From the NCBI RefSeq assembly GCF_014621695.1, contig NZ_CP061281.1, forward strand, positions 7,316,001 to 7,380,000: DNA of 64,000 nucleotides, in the 5' to 3' direction. This DNA comes from Streptomyces xanthii (GTDB lineage Bacteria; Actinomycetota; Actinomycetes; Streptomycetales; Streptomycetaceae). A model generated the notes under the pieces. It had not been told where the DNA came from, made no database searches, and worked only from the letters and a program-made list of their open reading frames with translations. This document shows positions 7,973 through 16,390 of the stretch, piece by piece. Position 1 is the stretch's first letter, and each line of letters starts with the position of its first letter. Both the position numbers and the translations under genes were made by a program.

Positions 7973-9594
7973 CCGGACGCCGTCCGATCCTCACCGGCGC
8001 CCTCGCGCTCCTGCTCACCGCCGCCCTCACCGCCTGCGGCGGCGGCCCCGGCGATCTGCGCCCCGCCGTCGCCCTCGACCTGAAGACCACCACGCCCAAG
8101 GCCACCAAACCGCTGGACTCCATCACCTGGAACCTGCCGTACGAGCCCCAGGGCCTGGACCCCATCAAGTCCTTCAACTACGCCGAGAACACGGTCCTCG
8201 CCAACCTCTGCGACAGCCTGCTGCGCCTCACCCCCGACTTCGAGATCAAGCCGGGCCTCGCCACCAAGGCGGAGAACCCCAGCCCGAAGAAGTGGGTCTA
8301 CACGATCCGCGAGAACGTGAAGTTCTGGGACGGCACCCCGCTCACCGCCGAGGACGTCGCCGCCAGCCTCAGCCGGCACCTCGACCCGAAGCTCGGCACC
8401 TGGTGGGGCGACTACTACCAGAACGTGTCCGCCATCAAGGCCACCGGACCGCTCCAGGTCACCGTCACGCTCAAGCAGCCCGACGCCCTGTTCAACCAGG
8501 CCATGGCCACCGGCGCCGGCGCCGTCGAACAGAAGGCCCAGATGAAGCGCGCCGGCGAGGACTTCGGCACGCCGAAGCAGGGCGTCATGTGCACCGGCCC
8601 CTTCAAGTTCACCCGCTGGCGCTCCGGCGACTCCCTCACCATCACCCGCAACGACGACTACTGGGACCGCGCGCACCGCGCCCTGTCCAAGAAGCTGACG
8701 TTCCGGTTCATCGCCGACGAGACCACCGCCGTGAACGCGCTGCGCTCCGGCGAGGTCGACGGCCAGTACTTCTACCTCCCGCCCGCCGCCCTCGGCCAGC
8801 TCCAGAACTCGCCCACCGGCACCGTCACCCTCGGCCGCTCACTGGCCTACTGGGCCCTGCTCGGCGCCACCAAGTCCGGACCGTACGGCAACGTCAAGGT
8901 GCGCCAGGCGCTCTCCGCCGCCCTCGACCGCGGCGCCCTCGGCTCTGCCGTCTTCCAGGGCACCGCCCCCGCCGAGCACGCCCTCGCGGGACCGCCGTCC
9001 TGGGGCTACGAGAAGGAGACCTTCCGCAAGACGTACGAGTCGCTGCCGCACGGCAAGGCCGACCTCGACAAGGCCAAGGCCCTCGTGAAGGAGGCCGGAC
9101 CCGCCGCCAAGGGCAAGATCACCATCGGCGTCCAGGGCAGCTCCGCCGTCCACGAACAGACCGGCAACCTCATCAAGGCCACCGGCAAGCAGCTCGGCCT
9201 GGACATCGAGATCCGCGTCATCCCCGTCGAGCAGTACGGCAACCTCTACAGCGACGCCAAGTCCCGCCGCGGCATCGACGCCTTCCTCTCCACCTGGTAC
9301 GGCAACGTGCCCGACCCGCTCGACGCCTACACCGTCTTCCTCGCCGGCGGCCGCACGAACTTCAGCGGCTTCGACAAGGTCGACAAGGACGTCCAGAAGG
9401 CCCGCGCCGCCTCCGACCCGGCCGAGCGCGCCCAGATCATCACCCGCATCGAGCGCGCCGTCGCCGAGGACGTGACCTGGATGCCCATGAACAACCTGCC
9501 GGTCATCCTCTACATGAGCGACCGCGTGACGGGCGCCGTCGCGTCCTTCCCCTACCTGTACTACCCCTGGGCCACCGGACTGGGAGGGCGCTGA
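7969..9594 (+). CDS. ABC transporter substrate-binding lipoprotein, peptide/nickel family (family 5)
   Basis: 541 aa. The signal peptide ends in the lipobox LTAC with Cys23 as lipid anchor. The mature chain has the family-5 landmarks LDSITWNLPYEPQGLDPIKS, WTYTIRENVKFWDGTPLTAEDV-like text (YTIRENVKFWDGTPLTAEDV) and VRQALSAALDR. These proteins capture di/oligopeptides or other organic solutes outside the membrane. The start ATG overlaps the amidohydrolase stop (ATGA). It leads a complete importer cassette, so the bound ligand is probably the substrate of the upstream hydrolase rather than a generic peptide. Confidence 0.93.
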   Translation: MTGRRPILTGALALLLTAALTACGGGPGDLRPAVALDLKTTTPKATKPLDSITWNLPYEPQGLDPIKSFNYAENTVLANLCDSLLRLTPDFEIKPGLATKAENPSPKKWVYTIRENVKFWDGTPLTAEDVAASLSRHLDPKLGTWWGDYYQNVSAIKATGPLQVTVTLKQPDALFNQAMATGAGAVEQKAQMKRAGEDFGTPKQGVMCTGPFKFTRWRSGDSLTITRNDDYWDRAHRALSKKLTFRFIADETTAVNALRSGEVDGQYFYLPPAALGQLQNSPTGTVTLGRSLAYWALLGATKSGPYGNVKVRQALSAALDRGALGSAVFQGTAPAEHALAGPPSWGYEKETFRKTYESLPHGKADLDKAKALVKEAGPAAKGKITIGVQGSSAVHEQTGNLIKATGKQLGLDIEIRVIPVEQYGNLYSDAKSRRGIDAFLSTWYGNVPDPLDAYTVFLAGGRTNFSGFDKVDKDVQKARAASDPAERAQIITRIERAVAEDVTWMPMNNLPVILYMSDRVTGAVASFPYLYYPWATGLGGR

Positions 9595-9599
9595 CCCTT

Positions 9600-10541
9600 A
9601 TGAACGCCACTGTGAAATTCGTGCTCCTGAGACTGGTCGGCCTCGCCGCCGTGCTCCTCGTGGCCTCGTTCCTCGTGTACGGGCTGCTGTACCTGGTCCC
9701 CGGCGGACCGATGTCCTTCCTGCTCGGCAACCGCACCGGAACCGCCGAACAGATCGCCGCCATCCGCGCCCAGTACCACCTCGCCGACCCGTTCGTCGTG
9801 CGGTACTTCAACTGGCTCGGTGACGCGCTCGGCGGCGACTTCGGCCGCTCCCTCGTCTACCGCCAGGACGTCACCGCGCTGCTCGCCGGCCGGGTCGCCA
9901 CCACCCTCTGGCTCGTCGCCTACGCGTCCGTGCTCATCGTCGTCGGCGGCCTCGCGGCCGGCAGCCTCGCCGCCCTGCGCGGCGGCCGCACCGACACCCT
10001 GGTCAGCGGCGTCTCCTCCCTGTTCCTCGCCACGCCCGTCTTCGTGATCGGCGTCGTCCTCGTCATCGTCTTCGCCCGCGGACTCGGCTGGTTCCCCGTC
10101 TTCGGCGCCGGAGAGGGCTTCTTCGACCGGGTGCACCACCTGACCCTGCCCGCCCTCACCCTCGCCCTCGGCTCGGCCGCCTACCTCGCCCGCATCACCC
10201 GCGCCTCCGTGCGCGAGGAGATGGGCCGCGAACACGTCGAGACCGCCCGCAGCCGCGGCCTCGCCGAGTCCCTCATCGTGCGCAAGCACGTCCTGCGCAA
10301 CGCGGCGGTGCCTGTCACCACCGTCATCGGCCTCACCGTGGCCGGTCTCCTCGCGGGCGCCGTCGTCGTCGAGAACGTCTTCGCCCTCGACGGCATCGGC
10401 TCCCTGTTCGTCCGCGCGATCATGCAGCGCGACTTCGCCGTCGTCCAGGCCGTCGTCCTCGTCCTCGTCGGCGCCTTCGTCGTCGTGAACCTCGTCGTCG
10501 ACCTCCTCTACTCCGTCCTCGACCCCCGGATGGCCCGATGA
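9600..10541 (+). CDS. ABC transporter permease, DppB/OppB type
   Basis: 313 aa. Six transmembrane segments are visible, starting with LLRLVGLAAVLLVASFLVYG. The DppB-type features are GPMSFLLGNRTG after helix 1, PVFVIGVVLVIVFA, and the EAA-like cytoplasmic loop RSRGLAESLIVRKHVLRNAAVPV that docks on the ATPases. The ATG lies 5 bases after the preceding stop. It ends 4 bases inside the next gene (ATGA overlap), as expected of one polycistronic importer operon. Confidence 0.93.
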   Translation: MNATVKFVLLRLVGLAAVLLVASFLVYGLLYLVPGGPMSFLLGNRTGTAEQIAAIRAQYHLADPFVVRYFNWLGDALGGDFGRSLVYRQDVTALLAGRVATTLWLVAYASVLIVVGGLAAGSLAALRGGRTDTLVSGVSSLFLATPVFVIGVVLVIVFARGLGWFPVFGAGEGFFDRVHHLTLPALTLALGSAAYLARITRASVREEMGREHVETARSRGLAESLIVRKHVLRNAAVPVTTVIGLTVAGLLAGAVVVENVFALDGIGSLFVRAIMQRDFAVVQAVVLVLVGAFVVVNLVVDLLYSVLDPRMAR

Positions 10542-11377
10542 CCACCGTGCTGACCTCGAAGCTCGCCGCGACCCGCAGAGCGGTGCCGCGCGACCCACTG
10601 GCCCGGGCGGCCGCCCTCGTGCTCGCCCTCGTCGTGGCCCTCACCCTCGCGGCCCCGATCGTGGCGCCCTACGACCCCGACCTGCCCGACCTCTTCAACA
10701 CCCTCGCCTTCGCCACCCCCGAGCACTGGCTCGGCGGCGACGCGCTCGGCCGCGACGTGCTGTCCCGGCTCGTCTGGGGCGCCCGCCCCACCCTGCTCGG
10801 ACCCGTCCTGATCATCGCGATCTCGGCCGTCGCCGGTACCGCCCTCGCCATCACCGCCGCCTGGTGCGGCGGCTGGGTCGACACCGTCGTCTCGCGCATC
10901 CTCGACGTCCTGTTCGCGGTGCCCGGCATCGTGTTCGCCCTCGTCGCCGTCGCCGTCATGGGCCCCGGCCTCACCCCGGTCGTCATCGGCCTCACCGTTG
11001 CCTACACGCCGTACGTCGCCCGCGTCGTGCGCGGCGCCGCCCTGCGCGAACGCGCCCTGCCCTACATCGCCGCCGCCTGGGTGCAGGGCCGGCCCGCCCT
11101 CACCATCTGCCTGCGGCACCTGCTGCCCAACCTGCGGCCCATCGTCATCGCCCAGTCCGTGTCCGCGCTCGGCTACGCCGTCATCGACCTGGCCGCGATC
11201 TCCTTCCTCGGCCTCGGCGTCCAGCCGCCCACCGCCGACTGGGGACTCATGGTCAAGTCCGGCCTGGACAGCGCGATGCGCGGCAACGCGATCGAGGCCG
11301 TCGCGGCCGGCGCCGCCATCGCCCTCGTGGTCTGCGCCGTCAACCTCCTCGGCGACCGGCTGGAGAAGAACCGATGA
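10538..11377 (+). CDS. ABC transporter permease, DppC/OppC type
   Basis: 279 aa. After a short cytoplasmic start, helix 1 reads AAALVLALVVALTLAAPIVAP. The DppC motif EHWLGGDALGRDVLSRLVWGARPTLL region is clear, as is the EAA-type loop AWVQGRPALTICLRHLLPNL. It begins with an ATGA overlap on the DppB-like gene and ends with a GATGA overlap on the ATPase gene. It pairs with the upstream permease to form the membrane channel. Confidence 0.93.
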   Translation: MTTVLTSKLAATRRAVPRDPLARAAALVLALVVALTLAAPIVAPYDPDLPDLFNTLAFATPEHWLGGDALGRDVLSRLVWGARPTLLGPVLIIAISAVAGTALAITAAWCGGWVDTVVSRILDVLFAVPGIVFALVAVAVMGPGLTPVVIGLTVAYTPYVARVVRGAALRERALPYIAAAWVQGRPALTICLRHLLPNLRPIVIAQSVSALGYAVIDLAAISFLGLGVQPPTADWGLMVKSGLDSAMRGNAIEAVAAGAAIALVVCAVNLLGDRLEKNR

Positions 11378-12426
11378 CCGACACCACCACTGCCACGCAG
11401 CAGCCGCGCCCCGCCGAGGGCACGCCCCTGCTCGCCCTGCGCGGCTTCCGCCTCGACGTCCCGTACCGGGCCGAAGGACAGCGCGCCAAGGACGCCGAAC
11501 GCCGCGTCATCGTCGACGGCGTCGACCTCACCATCTGCCCCGGCGAAGCCGTCGGCCTCGTCGGCGAGTCCGGCTCCGGCAAGTCCATGACGGCCCGCGC
11601 CGTCATCGGACTCACCCCGCCCGGCGCCCGCGTCCACGGCGACATCGTCTTCGACGGGCAGAACGTCTCCGGACTCGGCCGGCGCGAACTGCGCGCCCTG
11701 CGGGCCCGCCGCGTCGCCATGATCTTCCAGGACCCCCGGGCCCACATCAATCCCGTCCACACCATCGGCGACTTCCTCACCGAGGCCCTCGTCACCGAAC
11801 GCGGGATCAACCGCCGCGAGGCCGAACGCAAGGTCATCGCCCTTCTCGCCGACGTGGGCATCCCCGACGGGGCGCGGCGGCTGCGCCAGCACCCGCACGA
11901 ACTGTCCGGCGGACTGCTCCAGCGCGTCATGATCGCCTCCGTCCTCGCCGCCGAGCCCGACCTCGTGCTCGCCGACGAACCGACCACCGCCCTCGACGTC
12001 ACCGCCCAGTCCGAGGTCATGGCGATCCTCGACGAGGCCCGCAGGGAACGCGGCCTGGCCCTGCTTCTCATCACCCACGACCTCGAACTGGCCGCCGCCA
12101 CCTGCGACCGGCTCGCCGTCATGTACGCCGGGCGCACCGTCGAGACCCAGCCGGCCCAGGCCCTCACCGAGCGCCCCCGGCACCCCTACTCGGCCGGTCT
12201 GCTGCAGTCCCGGCCGAGCCTGGAGGAGCGGGTCCGCCGGCTCCCCGTCATCCCCGGCCGGCCCGTGGCCGCGTTCGAGGCGCGGGAGGCGGGCCCCGGG
12301 TGCTCGTTCGCCCCGCGTTGTCCCCACGTCCAGCCCGACTGCGAGCGACAGCAGCCGGAGGAGCGGGAGTTGTCCGACGGTACGCGCGTCGCGTGCCTGC
12401 GCGCCGAGGAGGTCTCCGCATGGTGA
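11374..12426 (+). CDS. ABC transporter ATP-binding protein, OppD/DppD type
   Basis: 350 aa. Walker A GESGSGKSM, Q-loop MIFQDPRAHINP, signature LSGGLLQRVMIA, Walker B LVLADEPTTALD and H-loop LLITHDLELAA are all intact. The C-terminal oligopeptide-transporter extension has RHPYSAGLLQSRPSLEER and the cysteine pattern GCSFAPRCPHVQPDC, the Fe-S-like motif often seen in DppD/OppD. The signature reads LSGGLLQR rather than the common LSGGMRQR, a mild variant. The gene overlaps both neighbours. Confidence 0.93.
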   Translation: MTDTTTATQQPRPAEGTPLLALRGFRLDVPYRAEGQRAKDAERRVIVDGVDLTICPGEAVGLVGESGSGKSMTARAVIGLTPPGARVHGDIVFDGQNVSGLGRRELRALRARRVAMIFQDPRAHINPVHTIGDFLTEALVTERGINRREAERKVIALLADVGIPDGARRLRQHPHELSGGLLQRVMIASVLAAEPDLVLADEPTTALDVTAQSEVMAILDEARRERGLALLLITHDLELAAATCDRLAVMYAGRTVETQPAQALTERPRHPYSAGLLQSRPSLEERVRRLPVIPGRPVAAFEAREAGPGCSFAPRCPHVQPDCERQQPEERELSDGTRVACLRAEEVSAW

Positions 12427-13259
12427 ACCAGCCCCTTGAGAAGGAGCATGTGACGGAGCCCGTGAAGGAGAACGTGCTGGAGGCCGTGGGCCTGCGCAAG
12501 ACCTACGGCGAGGCGGTCGCCGTCGACGACGTCTCCTTCACGCTCGCGGCGGGGGAGTCCCTCGCCGTCGTGGGCGAGTCCGGCTCCGGCAAGACGACCG
12601 TCGCCCGGATGCTGCTCGGGCTCGAGAAGCCGGACGCGGGCACGCTCACCGTGTGCGGGCGGGAGCGGCCCGCCGCGCGGCGCGTCGCCTCCCGCGAGCG
12701 GCGGCGCCGGGCCCGCGAGATCCAGATCGTCTTCCAGGACCCGTACGCCTCGCTCGACCGGCTGCAGAAGGTCGGCGACGTCATCGAGACGGCGCTGGCC
12801 CTGCACTTTCCGCTCCCCGCGGAGGAACGGCGCTCGCGGGCGGCCGAGTTGCTGGAGTCGGTGGGTCTGGCCGAGCGGCACCTGACCATGCGTCCCGCGC
12901 AACTGTCCGGCGGACAGCGTCAGCGCGTCGCCATCGCCCGCGCGCTCGCGGTCGAGCCCCGGGTGCTCGTCCTCGACGAGGCGGTGGCCGCCCTGGACGT
13001 CTCCATCCAGGCCCAGATCCTCAACCTGCTGGCCGACATCCGTGAACAGCGGGACATCGCCTACGTGTTCATCTCGCACGACCTCGCCGTCGTGCACCAG
13101 ATCAGCGACCGGGCTCTGGTGATGTGCGGCGGCAAGGTCGTCGAGGAGGGCCCGACGGACCGGATCCTGGCCGCCCCCCAGGAGCCGTACACCCGCCAGC
13201 TCCGCGCAGCGGTGCCGGGTCCTGGCTGGACCCCGTCCCGCCGGCCCCAGCCGGCCTGA
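12420..13259 (+). CDS. ABC transporter ATP-binding protein, OppF/DppF type
   Basis: 279 aa. Walker A GESGSGKTT, Q-loop IVFQDPYASLDRLQKV, signature LSGGQRQRVAIARAL, Walker B VLVLDEAVAALD and H-loop FISHDLAVV are intact. In Walker B the common DEPT is DEAV, which is frequent in OppF-type subunits. The C-terminus ends soon after PQEPYTRQLRAAVPG. The ATG (12420) overlaps the OppD-like gene by 7 bases. Last gene of the operon; a strong hairpin follows at 13272-13315. Confidence 0.92.
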   Translation: MVNQPLEKEHVTEPVKENVLEAVGLRKTYGEAVAVDDVSFTLAAGESLAVVGESGSGKTTVARMLLGLEKPDAGTLTVCGRERPAARRVASRERRRRAREIQIVFQDPYASLDRLQKVGDVIETALALHFPLPAEERRSRAAELLESVGLAERHLTMRPAQLSGGQRQRVAIARALAVEPRVLVLDEAVAALDVSIQAQILNLLADIREQRDIAYVFISHDLAVVHQISDRALVMCGGKVVEEGPTDRILAAPQEPYTRQLRAAVPGPGWTPSRRPQPA

Positions 13260-13271
13260 CCCGCTCCGACT

Positions 13272-13315
13272 CCGGTCGGCAGACCGCCCGCTCCGCCGGG
13301 AGGTCTGCCGACCGG
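13272..13315 (+). terminator. Hairpin terminator of the amidohydrolase/ABC operon
   Basis: A perfect 14-bp stem, CCGGTCGGCAGACC with GGTCTGCCGACCGG, closes a 16-base loop 12 bases after the OppF-like stop. There is no U-tract, as is common for Streptomyces terminators. Confidence 0.8.
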
Positions 13316-13363
13316 GGCGGGCGCTCGGCACCCGAGCCGGGCATAGTCTCCGGGCTCGCCCCC

Positions 13364-13401
13364 CGCCGTGGCCGATCGCGCAGTTCCCCGCGCCCCTGAC
13401 G
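13364..13401. repeat. 38-bp interspersed repeat, copy 1
   Basis: This 38-bp stretch, containing CGCAGTTCCCCGCGCCCCTG, is repeated without a mismatch at 13547-13584. The element resembles a short sequence very common between Streptomyces genes. Copy 1 lacks the complete hairpin that follows copy 2, because the downstream bases read GTGGCAC instead of GGGGCGCG. Between the copies lies another perfect 9-bp hairpin (13433-13462, GGCCAAGGC with GCCTTGGCC). The spacer is convergent, between the ABC operon and the MFS gene. Confidence 0.8.
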
Positions 13402-13546
13402 TGGCACATCTGCCCCGGCGCCTCATGGCACCGGCCAAGGCCCCCGTTCCTCAGCCTTGGCCCGACCCGCGCCGGGTTCGCGTTGCGGTCGGCCCGGGCT
13501 ACAGCGCCCCGCCGTCGGGGCCGAGCACCATCGCCGACGATCGCGT

Positions 13547-13584
13547 CGCCGTGGCCGATCGCGCAGTTCCCCGCGCCCCTGACG
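13547..13584. repeat. 38-bp interspersed repeat, copy 2, with complete hairpin
   Basis: Identical to copy 1 over 38 bases. Here the 3' end continues into CGCGCCCC-TGAC-GGGGCGCG (13572-13591), an 8-bp perfect stem with a 4-base loop, so this copy can act as a terminator or REP-like element. Confidence 0.8.
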
Positions 13585-13594
13585 GGGCGCGTAC

Positions 13595-13619
13595 AGACGG
13601 CGCCCGAGTGGCGCCGTCT
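13595..13619 (-). terminator. Hairpin downstream of the MFS exporter gene
   Basis: A perfect 9-bp stem AGACGGCGC / GCGCCGTCT with a 7-base loop lies 11 bases beyond the MFS stop codon on the reverse strand, at the position of its terminator. Confidence 0.65.
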
Positions 13620-13629
13620 CGTGGCGGGG

Positions 13630-14841
13630 CTAGCCCACCGTGACCGGTGCGCCGGAGCGGAGTACGAACGGGCGGGAGCCCACCGTCACCGCCACCGAGA
13701 TCGCCGCCATCGTCGTCATCGCCACCCCGGGTGACACCACCTGTGCCAATCCGCCGGCCAGCGCCGCGCCCACGCCCTGCCAGCTCAGCCGGCCCGCGGA
13801 CTCGACGCCCTGCACCTGGCCCCGTACCGCGTCGTCCGTCAGTGCCAGCAACTGCTCCTGCAAGGGCAACGTGGCGGCGAAACCGGCGCCCGCCACGAAG
13901 ACGCCCACCGCGGCCAGCCACACCGGCGGTCCCGCCGCGAACATCAGGAACGGCACCGCGAGCACGAGTCGCAGGGGGAACGCCCAGCGGCGGCGCCCCG
14001 CCGCGCTCAGCACCCGTCCGACCAGGAGGTCTCCGAGCAGCATTCCGGCCGAACCCGCGGCGAGGTACACCCCCGCGTGCCCGGAGTCGTAGGAGATGAA
14101 CAGGGCCTCGCACCCGACGACGAGCCCGTTCGGCACCCACAGGTTCAGCAGGAGAGCCCGCCGCCCCGGGTGCGAGAACAGCTCGATGTTCGTCGTCCAG
14201 GTCGTCCGCAGGCCGGGCCGCCGGGTCAGCCGGATCGAGCGTTCCCGCACGGTCGCCGCGAGGACCACGAGCCCGAGACCGGTGAGCACGGCCGCGATCC
14301 CGAACACCTGCTGCGGGCTGAGGAAGTGGAGGAGCGCGGCGCCGACCGCGTACCCGATGATCGCCATGCCGCCCGAGGTGATGTTCATCAGGGAGCGGGC
14401 CAGCGCGTACGAGCTGTGCGGCACGACCTCGGCGAGGAGCCCCATGCGGGTGCCGCCGCCGAGCGACTGGAAGAACCCGAGGCACACCAGGACGCCGAAG
14501 CGGGCGGCCAGCGGCAGCCCGGGCACGGCCTGCGCGGCGACCCCCGCCAGGGACAGGCACTCCAGCGCGACGAGCGTGCGCCGCGGCCGCTCCCCGTCGG
14601 CGACCGACATCAGGGTCAGTGCCCCGAGCACGGTGGCGAGCGTGGCCCCGTACATGCTGACGGCGGTGAGGAACGGCGACTGGGTCTGCCGGTCGACGAG
14701 CGTGCCGAGCGCGAACCCGGAGAACGTGCTCGAGGCGACGGTGAACAGGAAACTGACGTAGAGACCGGCGAACTCGCGATTGCGCAGCAGCGCGCGATAG
14801 CCGGGGCGGGGGTGAGGTCGGGGTGACTCGGAAACAGACAT
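13630..14841 (-). CDS. MFS transporter (EntS/bacilysin-type exporter)
   Basis: 403 aa with about twelve hydrophobic segments. It starts RNREFAGLYVSFLFTVASSTFSGF and contains the pattern GGTRMGLLAEVVPHSSYALARSLMNI seen in MFS_3/EntS-like exporters. The ATG at 14839-14841 has GGAGG eight bases upstream; an in-frame GTG at 14862 lies inside the hairpin and is unlikely. The 5' leader is a terminator-type stem-loop whose 3' arm contains this Shine-Dalgarno, so expression is probably attenuated. The substrate is unknown; drug or siderophore export is usual for the family. Confidence 0.9.
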   Translation of the reverse strand: MSVSESPRPHPRPGYRALLRNREFAGLYVSFLFTVASSTFSGFALGTLVDRQTQSPFLTAVSMYGATLATVLGALTLMSVADGERPRRTLVALECLSLAGVAAQAVPGLPLAARFGVLVCLGFFQSLGGGTRMGLLAEVVPHSSYALARSLMNITSGGMAIIGYAVGAALLHFLSPQQVFGIAAVLTGLGLVVLAATVRERSIRLTRRPGLRTTWTTNIELFSHPGRRALLLNLWVPNGLVVGCEALFISYDSGHAGVYLAAGSAGMLLGDLLVGRVLSAAGRRRWAFPLRLVLAVPFLMFAAGPPVWLAAVGVFVAGAGFAATLPLQEQLLALTDDAVRGQVQGVESAGRLSWQGVGAALAGGLAQVVSPGVAMTTMAAISVAVTVGSRPFVLRSGAPVTVG

Positions 14842-14842
14842 G

Positions 14843-14881
14843 AAAAAAGCCTCCGAGCGCACCGTCTGGTGCGCCGAAGGC
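14843..14881 (-). terminator. SD-sequestering intrinsic terminator/attenuator in the MFS 5' leader
   Basis: On the transcript strand, GCCTTCGGCGCACC-AGAC-GGTGCGC-T-CGGAGGC folds into a 14-bp stem with one bulged T and a 4-base loop, directly followed by TTTTTT and then the ATG. The 3' arm contains the GGAGG ribosome-binding site. A competing small hairpin, CGCC-TTC-GGCG, could form at the 5' edge. This combines a U-tract terminator with SD masking. A TATAAC -10 box at 14891-14896 would start RNA only a few bases before the stem. Confidence 0.75.
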
Positions 14882-14890
14882 GACGTGTGA

Positions 14891-14896
14891 GTTATA
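14891..14896 (-). promoter_or_regulatory. TATAAC -10 element (TGC-extended) of the MFS gene
   Basis: TGCTATAAC on the reverse strand matches an extended -10 and is conspicuous in this G+C-rich context. Transcription would begin near 14884, immediately before the attenuator hairpin. No convincing -35 is visible 17 bases upstream. Confidence 0.6.
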
Positions 14897-14964
14897 GCAG
14901 GTGCGCGCTCACGCGCGCCACCGCGGCCCGTCCCGGACGGGGGAGCGGCCCGCGGCGGCGGAAC

Positions 14965-15885
14965 TCAGGCCGTGACCCAGTCGCTCGTCGCGATGACGGG
15001 CGCGACGCCGTCACGGTGGACGGTCCCCTCGATCAGGCCGTACATGCGGTCCGCCGCGAAGTACACCTCGTTGTCGTTCTTGAGCCCGAACGGCTCGAGG
15101 TCCACGAGGAAGTGATGCTTGTTCGGGAGGTTGAGCCGGACCTCGTTGACCGCGGGCACGTGGTCGAGGACCCGGTCGGCCATCGCGTGCAGGGTCTGCT
15201 GCAGCGAGTAGCTGTACGTGTCCGCGAACGCCTCCAGCATCCGCCGCCGGACGTCCTTGTACATCTGGTCCCAGTCGGTGTCCGCCTCGCTCGCCGCGGA
15301 CGCCGCGTAGGCCCACCGGGCGGTCACCTTCGTGGCGAGGATCCGGTCGTAGGCCTCTTGCAGGGTCGTGTACTTGTCCTTGATGAAGCCGTGGAACTCG
15401 GAGTCCGTCGAGTTCATGACGGTGAGGTCCTTGAGCCCGGAGACGATCTGCAGCTGGCCGGTGTCACCGCTGTACGTGATCTGCGTGGTCCGCACCTCCT
15501 GCCCCGAGCGGACGAAGGAGTGCTGCTCGCGCCGGGTGGGCGCCGGCAGCCGCTCCCACGGGTACTCCTCGATGCGGATCTGCGTCTCGTGGATCACCGG
15601 CTGGGAGTGGACGAAGTGCCGGGCGAGCGCGATGCCGAAAGCCTCGGGGGACTCGACGCCGTGTTCCTTGGCGAAGGCGTAGACGGTGTTCTTGGTGGTG
15701 TCCGTCGGCAGGACGTTGGCGTTGTCGCCGGTCAGGTGGACGTCGCGGAACTCGCCGCGCAGCGCGACCGACACGTTCAGGTCGCGGATGTCGTGCCAGG
15801 TGCCTTCGTTGCCCTTGCGGGTGATCTTGACGATGCGGTTCTCGGCCTTGCCGTACTGATTCTGCGCGAGCACGTGCTTGCTCAT
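14965..15885 (-). CDS. pucL: Factor-independent urate oxidase (uricase)
   Basis: 306 aa, the usual uricase length. The chain reads HVLAQNQYGKAENRIVKITR at the start, then NVSVALRGEF, LPTDTTKNTVYAFAKEH (the catalytic Thr/Lys region) and LPNKHHFLVDLEPFGLKNDNEVYFAADRMYG near the end, all hallmark uricase motifs. It oxidises urate to 5-hydroxyisourate with O2, without cofactor, in the cytoplasm. GGAGGAC precedes the ATG. It stands alone: no allantoinase, HIU hydrolase or OHCU decarboxylase gene is adjacent here, although these are often linked in Streptomyces. Confidence 0.96.
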   Translation of the reverse strand: MSKHVLAQNQYGKAENRIVKITRKGNEGTWHDIRDLNVSVALRGEFRDVHLTGDNANVLPTDTTKNTVYAFAKEHGVESPEAFGIALARHFVHSQPVIHETQIRIEEYPWERLPAPTRREQHSFVRSGQEVRTTQITYSGDTGQLQIVSGLKDLTVMNSTDSEFHGFIKDKYTTLQEAYDRILATKVTARWAYAASAASEADTDWDQMYKDVRRRMLEAFADTYSYSLQQTLHAMADRVLDHVPAVNEVRLNLPNKHHFLVDLEPFGLKNDNEVYFAADRMYGLIEGTVHRDGVAPVIATSDWVTA

Positions 15886-16170
15886 GGAGCAGGTCCTCCG
15901 GGTACGTGGATGTCTTCATCCCGTACGCCCGGCGTCCGGTGCCGTCGTCCGACGACACCCCCCGCCGTTCGGCCCGTGCGGAGGCCGCCCCGGGACTGAC
16001 GAGCATCCCGGTCCGTAGGTCGGCGACATTTGAGCACGCGCGCGGCGCCGCTGACAAGGGATGTCACAGCGTGAGGTGCCGCCGGGATGCGGGCGGGGCC
16101 GCCCTGTCCCGACAATGCGGGAGGACCACGGATCGCCAGGCACCACGGGGCCACGGAAACGGAGGACGGC

Positions 16171-16389
16171 ATGGCGGAGCAGTTCGCGGTCGGCGACCAC
16201 GTGCGGTGGAACTCCGAGGCGGGGCACGTCGAGGGCACGATCATCGAGAAGCACACACGTGACGTGGAGTGGAAGGGCTACACCCACCACTGCTCGGAGA
16301 GCGACCCGCAGTACGAGATCAGGAGCGACCGCACCGATCACATCGCCCTGCACAAGGGCGGCGCCCTCACCAAGGTCCCGGGGCCCTGA
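16171..16389 (+). CDS. DUF2945 family small protein
   Basis: 72 aa, beginning MAEQFAVGDHVRWNSEAGHV. The pattern F-x-V-G-D-x-V-x-W-N-S-E-A-G-x-V-x-G-x-I and the later YEIRSDRTDHIALHKGGAL match DUF2945, an SH3/Tudor-like small barrel ('hypervirulence-associated protein TUDOR domain'). GGAGGA lies just upstream of the ATG. It ends one base before the DUF488 gene and is surely co-transcribed with it. Molecular role unknown. Confidence 0.85.
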   Translation: MAEQFAVGDHVRWNSEAGHVEGTIIEKHTRDVEWKGYTHHCSESDPQYEIRSDRTDHIALHKGGALTKVPGP

Positions 16390-16390
16390 C

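Noticed and set aside
14862..14862. In-frame upstream GTG start of the MFS gene
   Set aside because: It lies inside the attenuator stem and has no ribosome-binding site; the ATG at 14841 has GGAGG.
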